Positions 48,042 through 56,293 of a DNA stretch of 64,000 nucleotides are shown here, piece after piece (the stretch's first letter is position 1; the number at the start of each line of letters is the position of its first letter). A model generated the notes under the pieces. The model made no database searches, was not told the origin of the DNA, and worked only from the letters and a program-made list of their open reading frames with translations. The translations under genes and the position numbers were made by a program. Origin of the DNA: DATKJS01 sp050015275 (GTDB lineage: Bacteria; Acidobacteriota; Aminicenantia; Aminicenantales; Saccharicenantaceae); assembly GCA_050015275.1 (NCBI GenBank), contig JBEKBS010000011.1:1-64000 (forward strand), written 5' to 3'.

Positions 48042-49101
48042 GGCAGTTCAAGACCTTACTGAGCGCGGTAATCCCGCCCTCGACGCCGTAAAACTTCTTG
48101 AAAATTTCGTTCCCTTCTCTTTCAAGCTCGAAGGCCGGAAAAAGGTCGGGATAAAACAGCCGGGCCAGGTACCGCGTCTCGAGGAGGACGAGGGCCGGGT
48201 CCCACCAGTACCAGAATCCGAACGCGTAGTTCACCTTCCTCGAACGCACGGCCTTGAGCGAGGCCAGCCTCGAGTCCCCGAGGACGCCTTCGACGGTCAC
48301 CAGCCGCTCTCCGGGCGGGTAGTTCCCCTGGATCAGGATGATATCCGGGTCCCACCGAATGATCTGCTCGACGCCGACCGTCGCCGCCGCCGTTCCTAGA
48401 TAAGAAGGGATAAGACCGGCGGCCCGGTTGACGCCCCCGGCGGCCTCGACCGGCTCGTAAACGACAGGCGTCCGGAGAAGGGACCCCCAGAAAGAGAGAA
48501 AGACCCGTGGCCGGCGAGCCTCCGGGATGTCTCCCACAACACGATGGACGGCCGCGATCCCCGTCCGGAAATATTCCAGGAGCTCCCGGGCTCGACCCTC
48601 ACGGCCGAGGATCCGGCCCAGGACATCGATCTCGTTGAGGAGGTTCTCGAGCTTGCCGATCGAAGCCAGGGCGACGACGGGCACGCGGAGCTTCTGCTCG
48701 ATGGCCTCGGTCGACTTGTCTTCCGAAGGAGACGAAAAAAGGATGTCGGGTCGGAGGTGGAGAGCGAGTTCGAAGTTCAAATCCTGGCCCTGGTTGGAGA
48801 CCACCGGCAGCTTCCGGCCGGCCGGATAGATGATCGGGAAAAGATGGTCCTGATTACGGAGGAAAAAATCCAGTCCGACGAGCCTGTCCCCCGCTTGCAG
48901 GGCGACGATGATCCTGGTGATCTCGGGCTCGAGGGAAATGATCCGGAAAACCCGGCCGGGTATCTCGACTCGCCGGCTGAGGTTGTCGGTGATGACGAGA
49001 GGCGGACGGTCCTGGGCGACGCACGGAAAGGACGCCTTGGCTTGGAGGGTGGACAGGATCCCCACAACCAGGACAAAGCCCAACCGCTCGACCGATCTCA
49101 T
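48022..49101 (-). CDS. metal-chelate ABC importer, periplasmic binding protein
   Basis: 359 residues with a signal sequence (LGFVLVVGILSTLQAKA). The sequence IISLEPEITRIIVALQAGDRLVGL and RPDILFSSPSEDKSTEAIEQKLRVPVVAL fit the TroA/BtuF helical-backbone class. A Trp/Tyr-rich segment (FGFWYWWDP) near residue 300 may line the ligand site and would suit a planar chelate such as heme or corrinoid. No TonB-dependent receptor is in the window. The ATG 49101 follows directly after an extended -10 element, with no Shine-Dalgarno. Confidence 0.88.
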   Translation of the reverse strand: MRSVERLGFVLVVGILSTLQAKASFPCVAQDRPPLVITDNLSRRVEIPGRVFRIISLEPEITRIIVALQAGDRLVGLDFFLRNQDHLFPIIYPAGRKLPVVSNQGQDLNFELALHLRPDILFSSPSEDKSTEAIEQKLRVPVVALASIGKLENLLNEIDVLGRILGREGRARELLEYFRTGIAAVHRVVGDIPEARRPRVFLSFWGSLLRTPVVYEPVEAAGGVNRAAGLIPSYLGTAAATVGVEQIIRWDPDIILIQGNYPPGERLVTVEGVLGDSRLASLKAVRSRKVNYAFGFWYWWDPALVLLETRYLARLFYPDLFPAFELEREGNEIFKKFYGVEGGITALSKVLNCHEWLRK

Positions 49102-49107
49102 CGTCGC

Positions 49108-49116
49108 ATTATACCA
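49108..49116 (-). promoter_or_regulatory. extended -10 promoter, possibly leaderless
   Basis: The minus strand reads TGGTATAATGCGACG followed by ATG. TATAAT ends 6 nt before the start codon, so transcription could begin at or beside the ATG and give a leaderless message for the binding protein. Confidence 0.4.
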
Positions 49117-49181
49117 TTTTTCGCCAGGCCTCCCGCCCGGGGGATGCCCACGGAAATGCCGACCGGACGGTCCGGGGCGGA

Positions 49182-49838
49182 TCACATCCGTCCGAAGATC
49201 AGCGTCCCGAAAAATTCAGGCCGGTGGAAATCCGGGGACGGAGTCCCGACCGGACTCCAGGCGCCGTAGTGAGGGAATTCCGCCTCGTCCCCGCATTTAT
49301 AGAAGTTGGCTGCGCCGCGCCCGCCGGGCCGGACGGGCCGACCGTACATCTTGTCAAAAAGCTCCAGCGGGATCCTGTAGGCCAGGGCCCAGCGTCCGGT
49401 CCGGATCTCGCCGTCCATGGGCCGCTTGATCGACGAAGCAGACTTGAACCCGCGCAGGTCCGCTTTCCGGAGCGGCCTTCGGGAACGGCGGTCCGGGCCG
49501 AAGGCGATGAGAAAGGTCCCGACCGCGTTCGCCTCGAAATTGAGGTAGCCGCGCTTGAGATCGGGGAACGGGTCAACGAAGAATTCGACGCAGCTGTCCT
49601 TGTACACTGGGTCCTGGAAACGCGTGAAGCGGGCCCGGACTTTCTTCTCCTCAACGTCGAAACGGACATACAGGAACCGGTCCGTGAGGCCGAGCTGGAC
49701 TCTGACCCGAGGCTCATAGCCGTTCTTGAGCCAGAGGTAGTGGTCGACCGAGAGGGACGGGAATTCCCGCCAGACCGACGCCGGCCCTCCGACATCGAAG
49801 TCCTTTCCGGCCCGGAGAATCTCGTATTGAGGCGCCAT
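49182..49838 (-). CDS. CBM9-like carbohydrate-binding protein
   Basis: 218 residues with no signal peptide visible. The C-terminal ANFYKCGDEAEFPHYGAWSPVG...PSPDFHRPEFFGTLIF matches the carbohydrate-binding family 9-like domain, and FEANAVGTFLIAFG plus SCVEFFVDPFPD are its core strands. It may bind a glycan or be a stand-alone accessory protein. It starts 12 bp after the GH20 stop on the same strand, so cotranscription is likely. Secretion is not supported by sequence. Confidence 0.82.
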   Translation of the reverse strand: MAPQYEILRAGKDFDVGGPASVWREFPSLSVDHYLWLKNGYEPRVRVQLGLTDRFLYVRFDVEEKKVRARFTRFQDPVYKDSCVEFFVDPFPDLKRGYLNFEANAVGTFLIAFGPDRRSRRPLRKADLRGFKSASSIKRPMDGEIRTGRWALAYRIPLELFDKMYGRPVRPGGRGAANFYKCGDEAEFPHYGAWSPVGTPSPDFHRPEFFGTLIFGRM

Positions 49839-49850
49839 GATCCGAGCAGG

Positions 49851-51920
49851 CTACTTGCCGTTCGCGGCACAGGCCTCGAGGAGCTTCTCGACCGCGCCGG
49901 CGACGGCCAGCTCGCACTGGGCTTTCGGCTTCCTGGCCTCGGCCAACAGCTGCTTTCTGCCTTCCGTCCAGTTGTTTTCCGGGGTCTTGCCTGAGGTCAG
50001 GAAGTCCAAGGCTTCGAGCCCGGTCCGGGAAACTTGTTCAAGGCCTAGCGACAGGGCTTCGACCTCTCGCAAGGCCGGAGAGGAGGCGACGTAGGGCAGG
50101 ACCAACGGGTGGTTGTCCGTCCAGCGGACGAGCGCCGCTCTCAGCTCTTCGGCGATGGCCGGATCCCGGGTTTCGACATACCGGTCGACCTTGACTTTGA
50201 AGGCCCGGGCGACGAGCGACTCCGGGAAGCAGGCGTCGACGAACTTCGTCAACGGCGAGAGGGTGCTGTACGTAACGCCTTGGTTGCCGCGGTCATAGCC
50301 CTTCAAGGGCTGGGCGGCCCCGGCCAGAACCACGAGCGGCCCGATGTCCGGGGTCCCGGCCAGCCGCCTGAGCATCATGCCCTGGTTCTTGATGTGGGTC
50401 AGGCCCAGCTCTTCGAGGTCGACCTCGACGAGAGCCAGTCTCCGATACATGTCGTCGACGTTGTTGACGGACCGGGGGGACCAGAGGCGCTCGGCGATCG
50501 CCGCAGTCCTCGGCCAGATCCTCGAATCGATCGTCTCGGGCGTGACCATTTCGCCCCACATGGTCGCCTCGCCCCCCAGAATGAGGGCTTTCTGGTCATC
50601 GGTCAGGGGCGAATCGGCCGGGATCGGGTCGTTCGCATAATGGTCCGCGGCCGGCTGGCACAGGTCGATGTAATATCCGTTGGACAGGATCCCCTGATAG
50701 CCCTTCTGGGCCGATTCGACCAGGGCCTGGGTCCCGCGCCAGGAGTGGATGACGATGTTGGACGGCAGGCCCGGCTGAAAGATCTCGTCCCAGCCGATCA
50801 TCTTTTTGCCGTACTTGGTCAGGATCTTGAGGATCCGGCGGTTGAAATAGGCCTGGAGCTCGTGGTTCGTCGCGAAGCTGCTCTTTTTCATGAAGGCCCG
50901 GATCGGGCGGCTCGCGCTCCACTGGTCGGGATTGACCTCGTCCCCCCCGATATGGATGTACGGGTCGGGGAACAAGCCGGCCATCTCCTTGAAGAACTTG
51001 TCGAAAAAGGCGAACACCCGCTCGTCAGCGGGATTGAAAGCCGGGCCGAAAACCCCGAAATGCCGTTCGAGCGCATATGGGCCGGGCGCGCTGGCGTATT
51101 CCGGATAGGCGACGAGCCAGCTTGTCGAATGGCCCGGGATGTCGAATTCGGGCATGACCCTGATCGCCCGGTCCGCGGCATACTCAATGACATCTCTGAT
51201 CTGGGCTTGTGAATAGAAGAGCCCGTCCGACCCCGCCAAGGCGAGCTTCGGGAAGGTCCTGGATTCTACCCGGAAGCCCTGGTCCTCGGTGAGGTGCCAG
51301 TGGAAAACGTTCAGCTTGACGGCCGCCATCGCGTCCAGGTTCCGCTTGATGACCTCCACCGGCTCGAAATGACGCCCGGAATCGATGAGCAGACCGCGCC
51401 AGGTGAACCGGGGCCGATCCTGGATCTCCACGCACGGGAAATAGTACCCCGCCTCGTCTGAGCTGAGGAGCTGGAGAAGGGTTTCCAACCCCCAAACGAT
51501 TCCGATGTCCGTCTCGGCGGTGAGGCTGATGCCTTCGGGCTTGACCGTCAGCGTGTAGGATTCGTTCTCATTCGGCTGCAGCTTCCCGACGGACTGGCAG
51601 TTGTAGACGATGCCTGGCTTCCCCTGAAAGGACTGGTCGGCGAGGAAATCCTGCTTCAGGAAAAGCCCGGTCCGGCTGCCGAGCCGGGACATGAAACGGG
51701 CCGCCGACCTGAACGCCCTCGGGCTCGCCGACCCCTGGCCCGCGATGCCCAGGTTCTCATCGACCTTGAATTTTCCGGGCTCCACGGTCACCTTTTCCGG
51801 AACGGGCATGAGTCCGAGGACCCCCCGTCCGGAATCCGCCCGTCCGGGAATGGGCAGAAGGACCGCCAGCAGGATGGTCATGAGGACTGCGTAGAACTCC
51901 GACAGGGCAAATCTTTTCAT
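49851..51920 (-). CDS. beta-N-acetylhexosaminidase, GH20
   Basis: 689 residues with a signal peptide. After an N-terminal alpha/beta domain (PRFTWRGLLIDSGRHF follows at about 170) comes the TIM barrel, with the conserved VKLNVFHWHLTEDQGFRVES and the catalytic pair D327-E328 in HIGGDEVNPDQW. It removes terminal GlcNAc or GalNAc from glycans. The CBM9-like gene follows. It pairs functionally with the mannosidase and fucosidase elsewhere in the window. Confidence 0.95.
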   Translation of the reverse strand: MKRFALSEFYAVLMTILLAVLLPIPGRADSGRGVLGLMPVPEKVTVEPGKFKVDENLGIAGQGSASPRAFRSAARFMSRLGSRTGLFLKQDFLADQSFQGKPGIVYNCQSVGKLQPNENESYTLTVKPEGISLTAETDIGIVWGLETLLQLLSSDEAGYYFPCVEIQDRPRFTWRGLLIDSGRHFEPVEVIKRNLDAMAAVKLNVFHWHLTEDQGFRVESRTFPKLALAGSDGLFYSQAQIRDVIEYAADRAIRVMPEFDIPGHSTSWLVAYPEYASAPGPYALERHFGVFGPAFNPADERVFAFFDKFFKEMAGLFPDPYIHIGGDEVNPDQWSASRPIRAFMKKSSFATNHELQAYFNRRILKILTKYGKKMIGWDEIFQPGLPSNIVIHSWRGTQALVESAQKGYQGILSNGYYIDLCQPAADHYANDPIPADSPLTDDQKALILGGEATMWGEMVTPETIDSRIWPRTAAIAERLWSPRSVNNVDDMYRRLALVEVDLEELGLTHIKNQGMMLRRLAGTPDIGPLVVLAGAAQPLKGYDRGNQGVTYSTLSPLTKFVDACFPESLVARAFKVKVDRYVETRDPAIAEELRAALVRWTDNHPLVLPYVASSPALREVEALSLGLEQVSRTGLEALDFLTSGKTPENNWTEGRKQLLAEARKPKAQCELAVAGAVEKLLEACAANGK

Positions 51921-52028
51921 GGGCTCCTCCTTCTTTCCTGGGCTCTTTTCGCTGCTCCGCGAGGATGGGCAGAGCCTCCCGTGCCGACATGCGCCCGGCG
52001 CGTCTCCGGCTGGGGGCTCAGGCCGGTC

Positions 52029-55000
52029 CTAGTTGATATTCCCGACAAGCGGGTCGGGCTTGACGATGATGTTTTTTGTTTCGACATCCTTGCCGTCGAT
52101 GTTCAGGACGGCTTTGTACGTGCCGCTCGGGGCCTGGAGGCCCCTGCCGAAACGGCCGCCTCCCATTCCGCCCATCATGGGCGGCTGGTCCTGGCCCTGG
52201 GGCGGGCGCCTATTGAGGGTCCAGAAAACTTTCTGGAGGCCCTTCTTGGCCGTGCCCGTCATTTCCTGGATGAGGTTGCCCTCGAGGTCTTTAATGGTCA
52301 CCTTGACGGTCTTGGGTTCGGACTTGAGCCAGTAATAAATGGTGGCGCCGATCGGGGGATTATCGACCTTGGCGAACTCCCCGTACTGCTCTCCGCCCTG
52401 CTCCAGCCTGTTCCAGCGGATGGCCTCCTTGACGTCGAAGAGCACGGCGTCTTTTTGGAAGGACTCGGGCTTGAATTCCTTGATCGGGCCGATGTCAGCG
52501 ATATAGAAACCGCGTCCGTAAGTGCAGATGACCATCTCGCGGTCGCGCTTCTGGATGGCCAGGTCGCGGACGATGACGTTCGGGGCCGTGGTCGAGAAGG
52601 GGGCCCACGTCTTGCCCTTGTCGAAGGTCACGCAGACCCCCAGGTCGCCGGAGATGTAGAGGACCGCCGGGTTGTCGGGGTCTTCTTTGACGTCGAAGAG
52701 CGGGTTCATCATCTTGCCGGCGATGTCCTCCCAGGTCTTGCCCTTGTCGCGGGTGACATAGAGCCAGGTCTTATCCTCGTTGTGGGTCCGGTAGCCGCTG
52801 AAAGCCACATAACAGACATTTTCATCGAACCGGGAGGGGACGACCCGCTTGACCCACCGGTCGTAGGGGATGAGGTCACCCTTGACGCCTTTCTTGGGCC
52901 TGCCCGAGGCGTCATAGAACTGGGCCGTGATATTGACCCAGTTCACTCCCCCGTCGGGGCTCATCTGGACGTTGCCGTCGTCGGTGCCGGCCCAATACAA
53001 GCCCGGCGTCTTGGGCGATTCGGCGAACGTGTAGATCGTCGCGTACTGGAGGTTGGTTTTTTTCGACTGCTCGATCCGCGACTTATCGGCTTTGGTGAGG
53101 TCCGGGCTGACGGTCTGCCAGGTGTTCGGCTCGCCCCGGCTCAGGGAGCGATGAACGAATTGGGAGCAGACGAAGACGATGCCAGGGTTATGCGGCGAGA
53201 GGACGATGGGGGCGTTCCACTGGTATCGCTGCTCGGGCTTGCCTTCGTCCCTCTCCTCCGGAGTCGTCCGGCGGGCCAGGGGAATCGTCGCCCCCGTCCG
53301 GAGGTTCCTCCTCATCGACGACCCGAACTGGCTCTCCCAATAAATATACTCCGGGTTCCACCAGTCGCGGACGACGTAGAACCCGTCGCCCGACGGCAGG
53401 TAGGTCCAATCGCGGGCGAACACCCCCCACTGGTTGCGCGTCTGGGAAGGCCCGATCCAGCAGCCGTTGTCCTGGGTCCCTCCCATGACGTTATAGGGCA
53501 GCTCATTGTCGACGGACACGTCGTAGAACTGCTGGGCGCTGATCGTCGATTTCTGGATCCAGTGCTTGCCGCCGTCCCAGCTCTCGCACGCTCCCCCGTC
53601 GTTCGCGGTCATGATGTGGTTCCCGTTGGCCGGGTCGACCCAGACGGCGCGGTGGTCGACGTGGGTCTTGTAGGCGCCCTGGTCCCACGGGGCAACCTTG
53701 AACGTCTTGCCTGAGTCGGTCGAGGACGTCACGTTCGTGTCCGGGCAATAGACCACCTGGTCATTGGTCTGGTCGACGACGATCCGGCCATAATATCCGG
53801 CCTCGGTCTGGTTGATCATGGCGCTCCCGCCCGAGAGCTTGTACTCGGTCATTTTCTTCCAGGTTTCGCCCTGGTCCTCGGACCGGTAGATGACCCCCGA
53901 CCTCTTGACCGTCTCCTGGTTGCGCAGGGCGTCGGCGTAAAGGACCTCGAGGACATGCCTGTTGATGATCTGGGCCCGGCCCTTGGCCTCGGTCGAATCC
54001 GGCTTGGGGGCCTCGGTCTTGAGGAGCGCCTCGAGGGCCTTGACGTTGGCCATAAGTTCCTTGTTCTTAGGGAAGGCCTTGCGCGCCGCTGCATTGAGCT
54101 TGGCCACGTCAGCGCCCGTTTTGGTCAGGAAGTCCTTGTCCCGGACGATCTCGTTGAGCTTCTTGACCAGGTCGGCTTCGGAAGTGGCCGCGGGCGGAGT
54201 GAACTTGACCAGCTTGGCGATCTCGGGAGGGATCTTATAGGCCTTGAACCGGTTGAAATACCAGTCATCGCGGAAAACCTGCCCGGCCCGGAAGTCCGCC
54301 ACTCCGTCGCGGAGCGAGAAGCCGAGGTCGACTTCCTCGTCGATGCGGGCGTAGAGGATGTTCGGATTTTTCTCGAAGATCGCCAGGCCCGACCTCCCCA
54401 AGTCGAGGCCGGCCGGCAGGCCGGCCGTCAGCTCCCTCCAGGTCTTCCCTCCGTCCGTCGTCTTGTAGAGATGGTTCCCGGCCTGGCGGTCGATATAGGT
54501 CCAGGCCCGGCGGAACGTCTTATAAGCCGCGGCGATGACGATGTCCGAGTTGCCCGGGTCGATGACGAAGTCGGCGACGCCGCGGTCCTTGACCGGGAAG
54601 ACGTTCGCCCAGGTCTTGCCCCCGTCGATCGTTTTGAAGAGGCCCCGCTCGCAGTCCATCTCATTGTCGTAGAGCTTTCCCTCGGCCGCGGCGTAGGCGA
54701 TATCGGGGTTCTTCGGATCGACGGCGACCTTAGGGATGAAAAAGCTCTTCTCCAGACCGGCCTTGACCCAGGTCTTGCCGGCGTCCGTGGACTTCCAGAG
54801 GCCGTTGCCATGGGCGGAGGCTCGAGCGTGCATCGGCTCGCCCGTCCCGAGGTAGAGGGTCCTCGGGTCGGACGGGGCAATGGCCAGGTAGCCCATGCTC
54901 ATGTTTCCGTACTTATCGAAGATGGGCTCGAAATGGATGCCCGAATCCTCGGTCTTCCAGAGGCCCCCGCTGGCCGTCAGGACATAGTATGTCAGGATCT

Positions 55001-55232
55001 GGCCGCGGGGGACGGCGAATTCCGTGATGCGTCCCGAAAAGTCAACCGGGCCAATCCATCGCCAGGCGAGCTGGTTCAGGTCTTCGGCCGTCATCGGGAC
55101 CGTAGCCTGCGCCGGCGCCGGCTTTTCCTCCTTCTTTTGTCCCGCGGCCTGAGGGAACGCCAGGACAGAGACGCCGAGGAGCGTTCCGAGAAGCAAGCCA
55201 CTCAATTTAAAGGTTCGAAGGCGGCGGATCAT
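52029..55232 (-). CDS. secreted VPS10/sortilin-like Asp-box repeat protein
   Basis: 1067 residues with a signal peptide (LSGLLLGTLLGVSVLAFPQAAG). About ten Asp-boxes, such as KSTDAGKTW, KTIDGGKTW, KTTDGGKTW, RSEDQGETW, SSTDSGKTF, VTRDKGKTW and VTFDKGKTW, form a sortilin-like propeller. A helical insertion (about residues 330-420, with DKDFLTKTGADVAKLNAAARKAFPKNKELM) separates the first and later repeats. The C-terminus is beta-rich and ends in a segment with TVKVTIKDLEGNLIQEM. It is a paralogue of the protein at 27100-29910. No enzymatic residues are recognised. Confidence 0.85.
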   Translation of the reverse strand: MIRRLRTFKLSGLLLGTLLGVSVLAFPQAAGQKKEEKPAPAQATVPMTAEDLNQLAWRWIGPVDFSGRITEFAVPRGQILTYYVLTASGGLWKTEDSGIHFEPIFDKYGNMSMGYLAIAPSDPRTLYLGTGEPMHARASAHGNGLWKSTDAGKTWVKAGLEKSFFIPKVAVDPKNPDIAYAAAEGKLYDNEMDCERGLFKTIDGGKTWANVFPVKDRGVADFVIDPGNSDIVIAAAYKTFRRAWTYIDRQAGNHLYKTTDGGKTWRELTAGLPAGLDLGRSGLAIFEKNPNILYARIDEEVDLGFSLRDGVADFRAGQVFRDDWYFNRFKAYKIPPEIAKLVKFTPPAATSEADLVKKLNEIVRDKDFLTKTGADVAKLNAAARKAFPKNKELMANVKALEALLKTEAPKPDSTEAKGRAQIINRHVLEVLYADALRNQETVKRSGVIYRSEDQGETWKKMTEYKLSGGSAMINQTEAGYYGRIVVDQTNDQVVYCPDTNVTSSTDSGKTFKVAPWDQGAYKTHVDHRAVWVDPANGNHIMTANDGGACESWDGGKHWIQKSTISAQQFYDVSVDNELPYNVMGGTQDNGCWIGPSQTRNQWGVFARDWTYLPSGDGFYVVRDWWNPEYIYWESQFGSSMRRNLRTGATIPLARRTTPEERDEGKPEQRYQWNAPIVLSPHNPGIVFVCSQFVHRSLSRGEPNTWQTVSPDLTKADKSRIEQSKKTNLQYATIYTFAESPKTPGLYWAGTDDGNVQMSPDGGVNWVNITAQFYDASGRPKKGVKGDLIPYDRWVKRVVPSRFDENVCYVAFSGYRTHNEDKTWLYVTRDKGKTWEDIAGKMMNPLFDVKEDPDNPAVLYISGDLGVCVTFDKGKTWAPFSTTAPNVIVRDLAIQKRDREMVICTYGRGFYIADIGPIKEFKPESFQKDAVLFDVKEAIRWNRLEQGGEQYGEFAKVDNPPIGATIYYWLKSEPKTVKVTIKDLEGNLIQEMTGTAKKGLQKVFWTLNRRPPQGQDQPPMMGGMGGGRFGRGLQAPSGTYKAVLNIDGKDVETKNIIVKPDPLVGNIN

Positions 55233-55265
55233 GGTGGGTCCTCCTTGGTTCAGGAGTGAGACACA

Positions 55266-55276
55266 TTTATAGCACA
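55266..55276 (-). promoter_or_regulatory. extended -10 promoter of the VPS10-like gene
   Basis: The minus strand reads TGTGCTATAAA, with the TG extension before TATAAA, about 34 nt upstream of ATG 55232. The same TGTGCTA prefix is found at 10829, 10897 and 39638. No clear -35 is present. Confidence 0.45.
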
Positions 55277-55385
55277 GAGGTCCGGAAAAACGAAATAGAG
55301 AATATCGGCGAAGAACAGGGCGTCGGGCCCGGCTCAGAAAGCTCCCCGCGCCGGTGGATGCGGGCTCCGCGCGTGGCCCCGGCCT

Positions 55386-55652
55386 TCAGTCGTCGGTCTT
55401 TTCGACGATAATGGTCAGGTTAGAGGCTAGGGCCGCGACAGCGCCGACCGCGGCCAGGATCGGGACGACCAGCGCCCCCACGACTCCAACCGTCAGGGGG
55501 ATCTCCATGAAGGTCTTGCCGTGCTCGTCCTTGAGGATGATCCGCCGGGCGTTGCCCTCATGGATGATCTCCTTGATCTTGTTGATGATCTCTCCGCCGT
55601 TGACCCGGAATTCCTCCGTCCTCGTTTTTTCCTGGCACTTTTTCTCGTCCAT
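55386..55652 (-). CDS. DUF4342 domain protein
   Basis: 88 residues. The sequence TEEFRVNGGEIINKIKEIIHEGNARRIILKDEHGKTFMEIPLTVGVVGALVVPILAAVGAVAALASN matches DUF4342, with a cytoplasmic alpha-beta part and a hydrophobic hairpin near the C-terminus. The function is unknown. GGAGG lies at an appropriate distance before the ATG. It is downstream of the NTF2-like and DUF2207 genes on the same strand. Confidence 0.85.
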   Translation of the reverse strand: MDEKKCQEKTRTEEFRVNGGEIINKIKEIIHEGNARRIILKDEHGKTFMEIPLTVGVVGALVVPILAAVGAVAALASNLTIIVEKTDD

Positions 55653-55725
55653 CTCAAGCCTCCGTTCCGTCCTGTTAAAGGAGCGACGGGCCCCGCGCGG
55701 CCGATGCCGCTCATCTTGTTTTACG

Positions 55726-56235
55726 TCAAAGGTCGGGAAAGAGTTTCTTCAGGACAGCCAGCGATTCAGGGAAAAGTCCGGCCAGGGGCACGGACTCCCA
55801 AGCGGCCGATTCGACCTTCCAGGCAACGGCCGGTGATTTCCTGAGCTTCAAGTTGAAGCGGTAATAGTCCCCAGCGAATCGGATGAGCTTCCGGAAAACC
55901 TCGGCCGCCCCCGAGGAGAGCATGGCCTCGGCCCGGACGCCGGCCCGGCCGTCGGTCTCTATCGTATCGACCTTGACGCTCAGGAGATGGATCACGATCC
56001 CGGTCCTCCGGAAATAGTCCCGCACGAGGGCCTCGGTGGCGCGCTTGTCCCGCCCCTCGAAATCGGCGTAGTCTTCCGTCAGGCGGTCCATCACGGCGGC
56101 GAGGTCCCGTTTTTCGGCCAGGGAGATCGTCCGCTCCAGGAACTCACGGATCCGGTCCTCTTCGGACGGACGCCGGCAGAACGGAATGATCGACGCCGTT
56201 AAAACAATGAAGGCTAAAAGCCTGACGGCACGCAT
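55726..56235 (-). CDS. exported NTF2-like protein, function unknown
   Basis: 169 residues with an N-terminal hydrophobic export segment (RLLAFIVLTASIIPFC). The mature part resembles the NTF2/SnoaL fold: EDRIREFLERTISLAEKRDLAAVMDRLTEDYADFEG in the first helices, then strands with VRAEAMLSS and YYRFNLKLRKSPAVAWKVESAAWE. The residue before the only Cys (F) does not fit a lipobox, so I would not call it a lipoprotein. No function can be assigned. Confidence 0.65.
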   Translation of the reverse strand: MRAVRLLAFIVLTASIIPFCRRPSEEDRIREFLERTISLAEKRDLAAVMDRLTEDYADFEGRDKRATEALVRDYFRRTGIVIHLLSVKVDTIETDGRAGVRAEAMLSSGAAEVFRKLIRFAGDYYRFNLKLRKSPAVAWKVESAAWESVPLAGLFPESLAVLKKLFPDL

Positions 56236-56293
56236 CTCTGGTCTCCCTCAGTTCCGGCCGGAACTCCTACCCTAGGCGAACCGAGGACGGAGA

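Noticed and set aside
51981..53714. 577-codon plus-strand frame opposite the VPS10-like gene
   Set aside because: It is an antisense shadow. The minus strand has Asp-box repeats, a signal peptide and a ribosome-binding site.
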